From Scleromitrula shiraiana (Eukaryota > Ascomycota > Leotiomycetes > Helotiales > Sclerotiniaceae): a DNA stretch of 64,000 nt. A program made the position numbers and the translations under genes. This document shows positions 45,112 through 57,005 of this stretch, one piece after another. The notes beneath the pieces were generated by a model that was not told where the DNA came from, searched no databases, and saw nothing but the letters and a program-made list of their open reading frames with translations. The DNA lies in assembly GCA_028455995.1 (NCBI GenBank), contig JABELC010000011.1, forward strand, positions 1-64,000. Direction: 5' to 3'. Numbering within the stretch: the first letter of the stretch is position 1; each line of letters starts with the position of its first letter.

Positions 45112-46881
45112 CTAAGAAAATCTCGAACTACCGCCCCTACTCCCCACACCCCCACCACCCCCATTCCCACCACACCAACAACTCCCATCCCCATCCTTCT
45201 CCACCTGCACCACAACATCCACACCCTTCTCCAGCAAAAACGCCCTCGTCCTAGTAAGAATATCTTCAAGATCCGACCCCCTAGTAGCAACCACATGCAT
45301 AACGCCCAAAACCTCCTCCTTATCGCCTCCTTCTTTTCTCTCCCCTATCCAAAATCTCGGAACCGTATAACTCTGAACCCCGCGAAGATCGCTCACACCA
45401 GCTAACGTGTTGCGGAGATTATATTCAACATCATCCGGGACCGTAAGTAGAAGTTTCTTGGCGCTGCTTTTAACGAGCGGGATGGAGGAGAGGAAGATGA
45501 GGATGGCGATTACGCAGGAAGCGAGGGGATCCCAGCCGGACCAGCCGATGAAGTGGATGAGGAGGGTTGAGACGATTACGGCGGCGCTGCCCATTGTGTC
45601 GGCTAGGACGTGGAGGAAGATTCCGCGCATGTTTTCGTTATCGTGGTCATGTGAGTGAGAGTGGTGGGAGTGGTCGGTATGGGTGAGCTGGGTGGGGTTT
45701 TTTTGGTCGTGGGAGCAGTGGGAGTCGTGGGAATGGGAATGCGAATGCCCGTGGGAGTGTCCGTGAGAGTGTCCGTGAGAATGTCCATGATCATGTCCTG
45801 CGTGGCCGTGATGACCAAAACATGCCATACCAACCAAATTGACAGCTAACCCTAACGAACTCACAACAAATAGTTCCATTAATCGTTTTGTTTCTCTACC
45901 TTCTGCTAATCTCTCTGTGGCTTCAATCATGATCTCAATACTGATAAGTCTGTAACACTGTTAGTCAGATATTAATCATCCATGAGATAACACTCACATA
46001 AGAAAAACTCCATTCCCAAATCCGGATAAACTCTCTATTTTTCCAAATCCATATGGAAATCTTTCACTCGGTGGCCATTTACTTGCGACTGCCGCAAATA
46101 ATCCCACACCAAGTGCTAAACAATCGAAAAACATGTGTATACTATCACTTAATAGACCCAATGAATCCGTAACGAATCCATAAAATGCTTGAACAACCAT
46201 AAAAGCAAAATTTAGACTATTGTCTCAATTAGCATATCGCCATAATTCCATCACTGTTCGGACAAACCTCATAAAATAAAATATCCTCCTCGAATCCTTA
46301 CTCGCCAATATTGTATGTAAAAGAGGCCATCCCTGAACTAACGGCAATATCAAATTCGTAAATCGTGATTTCGGCTCTATCGTTGTACCATGAGAATGAT
46401 TATGATGATCGTGATGGTCGTGATGATGATGTTCGTGAGGTAGGATGTTTACGTCGTTGAGTGGAGGTTCGTATGTGCCAAATGATGCATTCTTTTCCAA
46501 TGTGCTGAACATTGGTGTATCGGTATATGGCGGTGACGGCAGATATGAAGTTGTGCGTTCATGCGAGTGATTGTGTTTGTTACCGTGGCCGTGGCTATGG
46601 GAATGGGAGCTGGAATGGTTATGGTTATGGTTATGGTTGTGTTCATGTTCGTGATCGTGATCGTGATCGTGCTCATGATAGGATTCGAAGGGAGTTTGCG
46701 AATGAGAATGCGAATGGGTATGTGAATTCCCGTTTGACAATTCTTGATTTAAGGATCTTGATTTCGTAGAGAATTGTGAAGATCGACTCGGTGATAAAGA
46801 GTGTGAATGTGAATGGGTATGTCCATGTCCATGATGACTATTTGTTATTGCAGAAGCTGGTAAAGTATATGATGAAGCCAT
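45112..46881 (-). CDS. Histidine-rich cation diffusion facilitator, MSC2/Cis4-type zinc transporter
   Basis: Zinc transporter of the CDF family. Yeast Msc2 and fission yeast Cis4 load zinc into the ER/Golgi, working with Zrg17-type partners. Three exons on the minus strand, 46881-46268, 46216-45998 and 45949-45112, give 556 aa. Residues 1-170 are crowded with His/Asp/Glu (HEHDHDHDHEHEH, HEHHHHDHHDHHNHSHG). After the first junction the CDF core begins, with FYFMSLNFAFMVVQAFYGF, zinc-site DSIHMFFDCLALG and, after a second His-rich loop (HSHGHSHGHSHSHSHD), HVLADTMGSAAVIV. Both intramembrane sites therefore keep their H/D residues. It is shorter than Msc2 (725 aa) because the extra N-terminal helices are absent in this model. 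The start is the first ATG; the upstream same-frame codons have none. Confidence 0.9.
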
Positions 46882-47943
46882 AACTTTTTCCTCCAAATAT
46901 CAATTCCAATGTAATGAGCTATACAGCTCGTGCTCCTTTAACCCCTCACCGCATATGTTGCCTCTTTAATATATTCTTGATGATGAGGATGGATCCAATT
47001 ATTGTATTTTGATTGCGACGCGCAGATGGGGAAGGAGCTCGGACGAAGGATACCGTTAAGTGGCAGAATTTATTATGAACGACCTTCCGTAACCGTAGAG
47101 ATAAGAGAGCGAGATTCGGTAGATATGGTGGTAGGTAGTAGGTAGATAATAATTATAGAAACGAAGATATACTTTCTTTTAATTGTAGAGATGAAGATGA
47201 AGATGAAGGAAGGATTTAGGAAAGGAATGAGGTTTATAAAAGAAAAAGAGAAGATCAATCTAACCCAAGGGTGAAAAAAAAAAAGAAAGGATTGAAGTTA
47301 CAGTTGAAGTGGAAATGAAGGTATGGAGTAGTTACAATGCGATGAGAATCATGAGATGCCCCCGATTACCCAAGTAAGGATATTGATGTACATTATTTAT
47401 AATTATGTATGGGGTTAATTAAGGTTTTCCCCCCTGAATTGAATAAAAATCCTATGATATTAATTAATAAATTCTTGTCCAATCATTTTCATCAATTTTG
47501 ATCCCACTTTCCATTTTGAGATACTTTCAGCCACTTTCAAGTGATCCATTTGTGGCTAAACTATTTTGGATGAAAATAAGCACCAGCCACATCTAAGATA
47601 TTCATCCACCTAGGAAATACGTAAGACCGAGTACCAAATTATTTATTATTATTGTCATGATGAAGTGGATAGATAAGAATTGGGTAATAAATTTGAAAAT
47701 CTTCTAAAACTTATCAAAATAATCAAAATAATCTTTCGAAATCTCTCACTTATTACTCGAGTAATAGCTTTATATATTTCATACATCTTGAAATTAATAA
47801 ATTACTATGCAACAGCATCTCATCATCTAACTTGATTTCATCACTCAATTCTTAGCTGTTGCAGATATGGAGGAATAGACATTCAACACGAGTCTTTCAA
47901 TTTCATTCGGATCTATCATTCAATACTACTAGAAGACCACGTC
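46882..47943. other. Divergent intergenic region
   Basis: AT-rich promoter DNA between the CDF transporter (-) and ALG1 (+). Confidence 0.5.
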
Positions 47944-49448
47944 ATGCTAGATAATCTTCTAACACTATCACTTATAGCTTCAACTACATTTACAATTATT
48001 CTTTTATTAATTCCATCACAATATATTAAACATTCACCTCCAATGGCTACAAGAAATGGCGATAGGGTTGAACCCAAGATCTCTGTTCAAGTATTGGTTC
48101 TGGGAGATATTGGAAGAAGTCCCCGAATGCAATATCATGCTATGAGTATAGCAAAACATGGTGGAAGAGTAGATTTAATTGGATATCAAGGTATATTTTA
48201 AATCGCAGAACTTACTCACTTTCAATTGAGTGTATACTAATAGTTATGATATAGAATCTGAACTTCCATCTGCCTTGACTGACAATCAACTCATTTCCAT
48301 TGTCCCATTACCATTACCACCAACCGTTTTACGAAATAATTCTTTTCCATTCATACTCACAGGTCCTCTCAAAGTATTATGGCAGATCTGGAGTTTATTT
48401 GTTATACTATGTTATACTACAAAGCCAGCAAGATGGCTTCTAGTTCAGGTAGGATTTGTCTACCAGTTTAGAAATTCTTCTGCTAATACTTTCAAAGAAT
48501 CCACCTTCAATCCCAACTTTTCTAATCGCATATATTATCTGCCTTTTACGAAATACACATTTAATAATTGATTGGCATAATTATGGATGGACCATACTTG
48601 CAGGAACAAGAGGTCCAAAACATATCTTCGTTAAACTCTACAAGTGGTATGAATCATTCCTTGGTTCATGGGCACCTACAGCTTCATTTACTGTCACCAA
48701 AGCAATGGAACGTCAATTAAAAGATAAACCATACAACATAAAATCTCCAATATTTACACTTCACGACCGACCAGCTTCCATCTTCCAACCCATTACCGAC
48801 CAGGCAAAACGCCGTGCATTCCTAGAACGATTACCCGAAACAAAAGATCACGTCAATGCAATCATGGATGGAAAATTACGATTACTAGTTAGCAGTACAT
48901 CATGGACACCGGACGAAGATTTCAATCTCCTCCTGGAAGCTCTCGTAAAATACGGACCATTTGCCGAATTCGACCTCCCACCCATCCTAGCAATCATCAC
49001 AGGAAAAGGACCCCAAAAACAAATGTATCTTGATAAAATCCAGGAACTCACCGAAAGTTACGAATTGGTTAATGTAACGATCCGTACCGCTTGGCTTGGC
49101 ATGGAAGATTATGCTTCCCTACTCGCATGTGCAGATTTAGGAGTTTGTCTGCATAAAAGTAGCAGCGGGGTTGATTTACCCATGAAGGTGGTTGATATGT
49201 TTGGAGCGGGATTACCGGTCGTGGGATATGATCAGTATGAGAGTTGGCCGGAATTGGTCAAGGAAGGTGTTAATGGGTGGGGATTTGAGACGTCGAATGA
49301 TTTGGAGGAGATCCTGGAGGAGATTTTTAGAGATCAGAGCGGTAAGGAATTGGCTAGGTTGAAGAGGGGTGCGATTCAGGAGGGAACGAAGAGGTGGGAT
49401 GAGGAGTGGGATAGGGTTGCTGGGAGAGTTTTGGGGTTGGTGGATTGA
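47944..49448 (+). CDS. ALG1: Chitobiosyldiphosphodolichol beta-mannosyltransferase (Alg1)
   Basis: Adds the first mannose, from GDP-mannose, to dolichol-PP-GlcNAc2 on the cytosolic face of the ER in N-glycan assembly (GT33 family). Three exons, 47944-48190, 48255-48448 and 48498-49448, give 463 aa, matching yeast Alg1 (449). An N-terminal anchor helix (about 5-26) precedes VQVLVLGDIGRSPRMQYHA, the family's opening motif. Later signatures are HLIIDWHNYGWTILA, VSSTSWTPDEDFNLLLEAL, RTAWLGMEDYASLLACADLG and the donor-site block HKSSSGVDLPMKVVDMFG. The third intron has a good branch site (GCTAATAC). All regions are present, so it should be functional. Confidence 0.95.
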
Positions 49449-49725
49449 TTGGTTGTATGTATATATGTATTATATGTGTCAAATAGATCAATTGTCCATA
49501 TCAAGATGGATAATACAACAAACATTCTAAATATTCTTTGATTCGCAAGATAATTCATGAAATGACTTCCCCGACACAAATCTAAACCGACACTCACTCA
49601 CTTACTCAACTCCCCTATTCCTATCAAATTCAAACCCAAATCCAAAACATCAACATTAACACACATCATATCACACATCATCCATCTACATTTAACCAAG
49701 CTGTATAACAATCCATCACAACCCA

Positions 49726-49755
49726 TCATATCATATCATATCATATCATATCATA
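49726..49755. repeat. (TCATA)n microsatellite
   Basis: About six pentanucleotide units in intergenic DNA downstream of ALG1. Confidence 0.85.
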
Positions 49756-50772
49756 CCCGACCGGAGCGATATCAGAACAAGTATGTTATTTCCAACCTGA
49801 ACCTCATACTCGCATCACTTTACTGGACTCCTTTTTTGTCACTCTCATCCTCTCTTTCATACAAAATAACACAATCTTCACACTCCACACAATCAAGGAT
49901 CTTGAGCGGAGCGAGCAGTGGCCGAGCTATTGGGACTTTGAATGAATGGATGGATGAATGAATGAATGAATAAATGTGTAGATGGATGAGTGAATGGGTG
50001 AGTGGATACATATTTATTTATTGCGGGGATGCATGAGAATATATACATTTATCTATCTTATTGAGCATGCTGGTGATTATGAACATCAAATTCCTGATTC
50101 TATGTATTCTTTAGTGAAGCAAAAAAGCCGCGGAGAAGATAAGATGCTGTAAATTTTCCTTTTCTACCTGGTAGTTAGACTTTTTTACTGTTTGTTGTTG
50201 ATTTAAGTATGTGTTGTGAACTTAGATACGGTATTGAGAAATATCTTAGGTATGTATGAATAGTTCCTTTTCATTACTATCTATTTGCAATATTTAGATC
50301 TTGGAATACCTGTACATCTAGCTAGCTAACTTTAGATGTTTATTGGAAGGTTAAACGTTAAAATGTATTTGAGGTAAACTCGTTTTATTATCTATTTAGA
50401 ATATAGATAGATATGAGATCTACTTGATTTGAATGTTTATCTGTAATTCAGATATATAATACGACTTATAATTTGAGTTCTGATCTTCAATTCGAGGAGA
50501 TAGATTAGGGGGGAGGGTTTGAGAGGTAAGATCTAATTAACAATATTGTATAGTGGGAGATATATCATATATCCCTTAACTCCTCCATATCTCATTCATT
50601 GAAATTGACAAGACACTCTAACGTACATTCACATCCCTATCTACTCTCGGCAATTTGTAAGATATCATAGATATATGCGTTCGTTATTTCCGTCGTGTAT
50701 CTACGTATTAGTAGTTTTCTGTCGGTTATTTTTGTAAACGAATAAGTACACCCACCAGTGCCAGCAATAATT

Positions 50773-50798
50773 CACACACACACACCCCCCCCCCCCCC
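50773..50798. repeat. (CA)n followed by 14 C
   Basis: A dinucleotide run passes directly into a C homopolymer (50785-50798), then into an A-rich stretch. Confidence 0.9.
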
Positions 50799-52609
50799 AA
50801 AAATTCAAAAAAATATAATAAATAAATCTTTGTTTGTTATATCTTAAAACTTGATATGTAGATTGATTATACAATTAAGTTCCATATTTTAATTTCAAAA
50901 TAGTAGTTACTTGATTGGTAATTTAAATATCCAACTCCGAATTTTGGGGGGTGGTAGATGGTGATTTTCCTGTTGGACAGACTCGCTAGCGGTAGGTCTG
51001 GTTATGGCGGGATATGCGTCACGGTGTATGTATGTATTTATTTATTAGGGTAATGAAGCAGTGTTCAAGCAGCATGGTTTTTACTTCTAGCTTGAAAAAT
51101 ACTTTATATGTCACGCTTCATCTAAATGCATTATGCTTGTTCTGATTATAGATATTTCTATAAGTCATTGTTTTACATTGTCTGTGTTTTTTATGAAGAC
51201 TTAGATGTTTTTGTAGACATTTTGTTTGAAATGTTGGTATTAAGTATGTATATAGATTATTATGAGTTGATCCAACTTCAAGTTGATTTTTTATAATTAT
51301 CTAAAACATGAATACTCATATTTCAAGTTATACATAACTAGTTAAGGTAGTAAATATATCTGCTCTCACAGATAGCAGAGATGACGTGTGAAAATATTGT
51401 ATGCAGGATTCCAATAAAGTGAGATTATATAAGACTCGTTAGATATATTCAGTGCTGTGACTCGGACTAGCATTTTCCGTATTTACCATACGCCCCACTG
51501 TAGTGGTATATCATGATAGTAGTGATACTTTGAAAATTTATACAACTTGAATATATGATATAGACTATATCACTTGTCACTAAAAGTATACTCAGATACT
51601 AGAATTCAAAAAATTCTCAATTATTTTTAGTATAATATGCTTTAATGTCGCCTATTTGAGAAGTTCAAATTTCAAATAGTCATGTTTCAAGTTGAATTCT
51701 AGTATTTAATATATTGTCAATATTCTTGATATTCAAAAATACGTACGTTAGTAGTATAAATTGCTCAATATCAGCTACTATAATACTATCGTACACTATT
51801 CCCAGCACTGGATATGTTTGAGATATCAAAGGAAAGAATATCCTCATGAAAAATTTGTTTATTATATCGGCAAGTGTCAATGACCTTGATACTGTCTAAC
51901 ATCTAGATAGACTTTATATACCGTAATTATTACTGATAGGATGTTTATTGATTAGATCTATTATTATCATAGAATTACTGGAATCAAACGTATATCTAAA
52001 ATGGAAGAAGTGATTAATCATTGGAGAAGAGTAATCTAACTAGGAGTGAAAGATCTAGCTATATGAGTGGGTTCCTCCTCGCATCATCACGTGCCCTTGC
52101 CCTTGCCCTGGTACCGATATCGATTTATGACAATAATGATGATGAAGACGATACTTAAAGGTCTAGTCTAGCACTCGGTCTAGTCTTAGGGTCACGGTAT
52201 CTATGATAGAGGAGCGTGGAGTGGCGAACTAATTATTAGTTAGTACTCTTCGCTTAATACTACACTCGCAGCATTCTCAAGTTTCTCATCTTTACACTTT
52301 CTCCTCCTCACTCAGCTTTATACAATACTCCTATCCCATTTCGATCTACCAAAGCCTTTTAATATATTAAGAAATTCAATATTATATTTTCAGTATTGTT
52401 TGTCTATGCTTGTTGGATTACAGACCACATGGGTTGGGTCAGCCGTATGAGCCCGAGAAAATGTACTTCGGCAAATTAGTACTTATTTGTGACCCATGGT
52501 TACATCAATGGCCATTCAATCTCTCTAAACATGAGGTTAACGGAAAATGTGATTTGATCAACGAACTTATCGCCACGCCTTATACATAGTTCATGCATGG
52601 CCTGTGTTA

Positions 52610-52807
52610 ATGCATTGGTTTATGGAATGGTACATGATGAAACGTTGGTACTACAGCTCGGGTCATGACGCTGGAAGACGTGATATCTTGGCGCAACTGG
52701 TAGAGTTAGAAGGAGATACGAGACTGGAGGCTACCGAGATACTGCTGAAGGAATATGGGCTTTTAACGAGAGTAGCTAGGGAGGATGTCGAAAAGGCTAC
52801 TGAATAG
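52610..52807 (+). CDS. Small coding-like ORF, possible exon of the downstream repeat gene
   Basis: The 65-aa frame has clear helical protein character: GHDAGRRDILAQLVELEGD then TRLEATEILLKEYGLLTRVA and REDVEKATE before a stop. I do not recognise it. It lies about 640 bp upstream of the acidic repeat gene on the same strand and could be a 5' exon of it. However, no good donor lies near its end, so it may be a separate small gene or a fragment. Confidence 0.35.
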   Translation: MHWFMEWYMMKRWYYSSGHDAGRRDILAQLVELEGDTRLEATEILLKEYGLLTRVAREDVEKATE

Positions 52808-53451
52808 GCTGCCCTCTATCCTTTCAAGAACTCTAAGTTCAGGAAGCGTATCTCTCTGGATGAGAAAGATGATTTTATCTCTAAATCGGTACAAAGTTAA
52901 CTTTCGGTACCATGTTACAGCGCAGAGCCGCATCTTTTGGCTTTGGGCTTTGGAAATATACTCGAATCTGTAGATGTGGCTATTTGAAAAGGGGAGGATT
53001 TTCGGTTGATAATATATGGATAACTCGAGAGATTTCAATGGGTGGATTACAATGATACAATCTATCAATACAAGGGGTTAGTTTCAAACTTCATTTCTAA
53101 TATATAATATTATCAATGATTAGAGGGAAACAAGTGAAACTTAACAATCGATTCTCGTTGTTCATTGAATTTTTTTAATTCAATCCCATATTGCTCTCGT
53201 GTGAAACATCACGGTTATGTGATAGTGTTATGGGTTTTACAAGCAATTATAAGATGAGATGGTAAAACACGGGCTGGTATAAAATGAGTTCATTATCTTA
53301 GCTAGCCTTAGCTAGTAGTAGAGTGCGTTATCTTATTAGATTTCTTAAGGAGAGAGGGAGAAGGGTAAGAGTAGAGAGGAAGAGAATTCAAATTCTGGGA
53401 TAATACTCGGTGACCTACCTGATCTTATTTTATTACCTACGAGGTGTTGCA

Positions 53452-55191
53452 GGGTACAGAAAAATTCACAAAGACTGCAGGTATTGGAGGCAAGGCTCTT
53501 GCTTTTACACAGGCGGTGGTTGATTCTCGTGAGCATTTGGCTCCTATGGTGAAAAAAATTGCCAAGAGTGTGTTCAAGATGCATCTGGAAGCGGAGGAGA
53601 AAAAAAGCATCCGGGTCAATCCTAGTGAGAGAGGTGAGAATACTGATGAGAACTCTCAACAGCAGATCACGGAAACCCAAAACAGCAACGACAAATCTCA
53701 ACAAGAGACTACAGAAGCTGAAAATAATGAAGGTGTTACAGTTAAATCTCAACTCGAACAACCCAAAGATAACAATGATAAATTCCAGCAAGAGTGTAAA
53801 GAGGTTGGAAATCCTGATGAGAACTCTCAACAGGAGATCAATAATGGAGATGGAAGCAGCAAGTCTCCGGAGACTCAAGCCGATGTTGCCGAAGACAATC
53901 TCAAGAGCAAACCCAAGGTGGACATGGAGTCGGAGAGAACTTTCAAGTGTTTAAAGCTGAAAATGCCGACGAGAATTCTCAGAACCAGCAGCAGAAGGCC
54001 GAAAGTAGAAATGGATCTGACGAGTCCTCGGAAGCTAAACCCGATGATGCCGACGAGAACTCCCAAGAGCAGTCTCAAGGTGGAGATGGAATCAACGAGA
54101 ATTCTCAATTTTCTGAACCTGAAAATGCCGATCAGGCGAGTCTCAAAAGTCTGAGCCGGGTAATATCAACGATAACTCTCAACAACAACAACAGACCGCA
54201 GGTGCAGATGAACCCGGCGAACTTCAAGAAACTCAACCCGACGCTAATAAAGAGGATAAACCCAATGATGAAGATGACATAGATAATTCTCAATCTGGGA
54301 GATCCGGAAACGCTGATGAAAAGGCTCAAGAACAAACAGAAACTGGGGATGGAACTTCAGACAATCCTCAAGAGTCTGAACCCGAAACCAACCAAGACGA
54401 TAAAGCCGAGGACATAGGTGGCATAGGCGATTCTCAACCTAAAAATCCTGAAGATTCCAATAAGAGCTCCCAAGAGCAAACAGAAAGTGGAGATGGAACT
54501 GGCGAGCCCCAAGAACCTCAACCCGAAGCTGGAGCCGAAATCGGCGAGCCACAAGATTCTCAAAAGTCTGAACCTGATGTTAATAAAGAGGATAAAGTCG
54601 ATAATAAAGGTGGCATAGATGATTCTCAATCTGAAGATCCTAAATATTCCAAGAAGAGCTCTCAAGAGCAAACTGAAGATGGTGCTGAAACAAGCGAACG
54701 GCAAGATTCTCAAGAGCCTCAATTATACTCTAAAGAAGAGGGTGAAACCAATGATAAAGGTGCCATAGGTGATTCTCAATCCAAAAATCCTAAAGATTCT
54801 ACTGAGAGCCCTCAAGAAGAAACAAAAGATGGAGATGGAACTGGTGAGTCCCCAAGAATCTCAAAAGCCTAAATCCGAAGCCAATCAAGAAGACAAAAAT
54901 GATTCTCATTCCAAAAATGCTAAAGATTCCAACGAAAACTCTCAAGAGCAAACAGAAGCTAGAGCCGGGACCGACGAGCCACAAGATTCTAGGGGTTCTC
55001 AACCCGGAGCTGAAGCCGAAGCCAAAGAGCCGCAAGATTCTCAACCTGAATCCAACAAAGAGGGTAAAATTGATGATGAAAACTCCACCACTGACCCGGG
55101 TTCTATCAATGCAGCACAAGAAGATAATCTCCGATTTTTTATTGAAGCTGGAGAAGCAGAGATAATTGATGCAACGGCTGGTACTTACTAA
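53452..55191 (+). pseudogene. Acidic Gln/Ser/Glu-rich repeat gene split over three reading frames
   Basis: The family is not recognised. The probable exon starts after a TTGCAG acceptor at 53451 with a non-repetitive helical segment (GTEKFTKTAGIGGKALAFTQ ... MVKKIAKSVFKMHLEAEEK). An acidic imperfect repeat of the type DENSQQQ/DENSQEQT-GDG follows, about 20-35 residues per unit. The repeat continues in one frame to about 53890, then the next frame to about 54135, then the third to a TAA at 54870, and then returns to another frame to the stop at 55191 (IDATAGTY). No frame shows a gap in the repeat, so single-base indels are the simplest reading (for example an extra C in the CCCC at about 54850). 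It is either a young pseudogene or an assembly error. No 5' exon was assigned with confidence. Confidence 0.6.
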
Positions 55192-57005
55192 TACAAAGAT
55201 TACATATTGCGCGTTCATTTATTTCATTACTGCATATTATATTTGGTTATTTCTTGGACTCTCTAGTTGAGAACTTTATATAGATTGAATCAATCAATTC
55301 ACTTCCACTCTTCTTTAAAAGGTTTCGGCTTGTTAAACCTTCTGCTGAATTTGAAATCATGCCTGATACGTTTTTTTTGTATAAAAAGAGAGTTGCAAAT
55401 ACGTAGTGCTTGAGCGTTGTATCCTCTCCCTAGATTTCTATTCTAGGCGTCTTTTCAACTACAGCATTATATGGTACATGCAACCAATATATTCAAGTTT
55501 CGAATAAAACGAAAATGATACTAGTTCATATCATACTTGAACATCCCTCTTTATATCAAGTCGAGCAATATAATATGTTCCTTGTTAAAGACTAGGTGAG
55601 ACAATACGATGTTTAAATTGTTAATCTAAAGTCATGCACCAATACACTTCTTGTGTCTAGCCTACAAACCACTCGTTCTTACCTGATTGTAGAAGGGTTT
55701 GATATTTCAACAGAGTGGAGAGGCATCAACAACAACAGTATCAACGCATCTCACCGAATTTCCATGATTGTAACATCTTACTGCCGTTAGAAATCCCCAA
55801 ATCCATGATACTGCAGGTAGGCCCCGCTTAACCAACTCTATAGACTTACATAAATTGAGATCTTTTTACCATCCTCCTCACGTATTAACCATCAAGGATA
55901 TTAAAGACCTCATATACCACTATAGTTCTCAAATAACACAGTGTATTTAACACTTCATTGTAACCCAAACACTTCAATTTTACACCATCAAGGAATTAGA
56001 CACCATACTAGGTTGTTCGAACAAGAATAACGAAGACGTCGAAGTAATATCTAGTAGCCTAGATTCATCACGAGTTAAATTTGTTAGCTTTGATATTTGA
56101 ATTATTATGTTTTCCCTTTACCGCTATTGATTAGTAAAATATATTTTAACATACAAAATCATGGATTCGTGATTTTGGATATGGTTCTCTAAGTTGTAAC
56201 TTGTGATTCGCAATTACTCTCTCCAATGCAAAACTAGGCAGTATACTTGCCACTCCTTCAATTCTCACATCCTCACTTTCTCTCCTCCCCCAAAATCCTC
56301 CAAGTCTCAGATCTTCTCACACAATCGATTTCTCCTCATCCTTATTCCCACCCTCATTTCCATCGAATATCTATCCCCACCTCTCTCACCCAATACATCC
56401 CTCTTTCTCTCCATCCTTCGCTAACCCTTCAATCATCGACCAGTAATCCACACGTAGAACTTAATCTAGGTTTCCCCAACATGCGAGTATGATCATCAAC
56501 TAGATAAATCATTCATCTATTCGACTAGTCTTTCCATCTTGATATAAATCATGATATCAAACTAAAATCCCATCCACATCATGCCCTATCATACTAACAA
56601 TGAATTAACATAACAAAAATCACCACACAAAATGAAACTAGACATCTAAAGCAGTTTAGGTATTCATGAACGGCGTGATTTATATTCATCCACAACTTTC
56701 TAAAGGCATCTGGTTACCTGAGTATCTATCTATCTAACCCCCCCCCCCACCCCCCAAAAAAATAAACGCCATAAATGCTTCGTGTAATGAAGAGTAGAGT
56801 AGGTATTTCCCAATCCTGATTACCGGATTCTCCATTTTTAGACGCCCTGTATATGTATGTACGCATGATAGATGATTGATTGCTCGATGCTCTTGTCGAC
56901 AAAAGAAAACGAAATCGAAACAAGTGAAAAATAAAGCCGGGTGGAGGAAAGCCCCATCACACCCCACTTATATCACTCAAGCCCTTCTCAATAATTCCCT
57001 CAACC
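55192..57005. other. AT-rich intergenic region, no gene seen
   Basis: Short ORFs only. A CT/CATC-rich patch lies at 56240-56420 and a C-rich tract at 56738-56755. Confidence 0.5.
56738..56755. repeat. C-rich homopolymer tract
   Basis: A long C run interrupted by a single A and followed by an A run, downstream of the alternative oxidase gene. Confidence 0.85.

Larger units (their letters stand above)
49449..52609. other. Long AT-rich gene-free stretch
   Basis: About 3.1 kb with only short, AT-driven ORFs. It contains a TCATA array (about 49726-49755), ATGA/ATGG units (about 49940-49975) and a (CA)n-C14 tract (50773-50798). From about 52390 to 52590 a frame reading HGLGQPYEPEKMYFGKLVL looks mildly coding-like but has no clear start or splice partner. 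Confidence 0.45.

Noticed and set aside
45603..46769. Extra ORFs within the His-rich parts of the zinc transporter
   Set aside because: Repetitive CAT/CAC codons keep other frames open; only the CDF frame shows family motifs.
53452..55191. Introns or programmed frameshifting as the explanation for frame changes in the repeat gene
   Set aside because: No GT/AG pairs of workable length lie at the breaks, and no slippery-site plus structure pattern was obvious; single-base indels explain all three changes.
54357..55218. Long minus-strand ORFs opposite the acidic repeat gene
   Set aside because: They are mirror translations of the repeat (Leu/Arg/Phe/Ile-rich) and appear wherever the plus-strand repeat is open.
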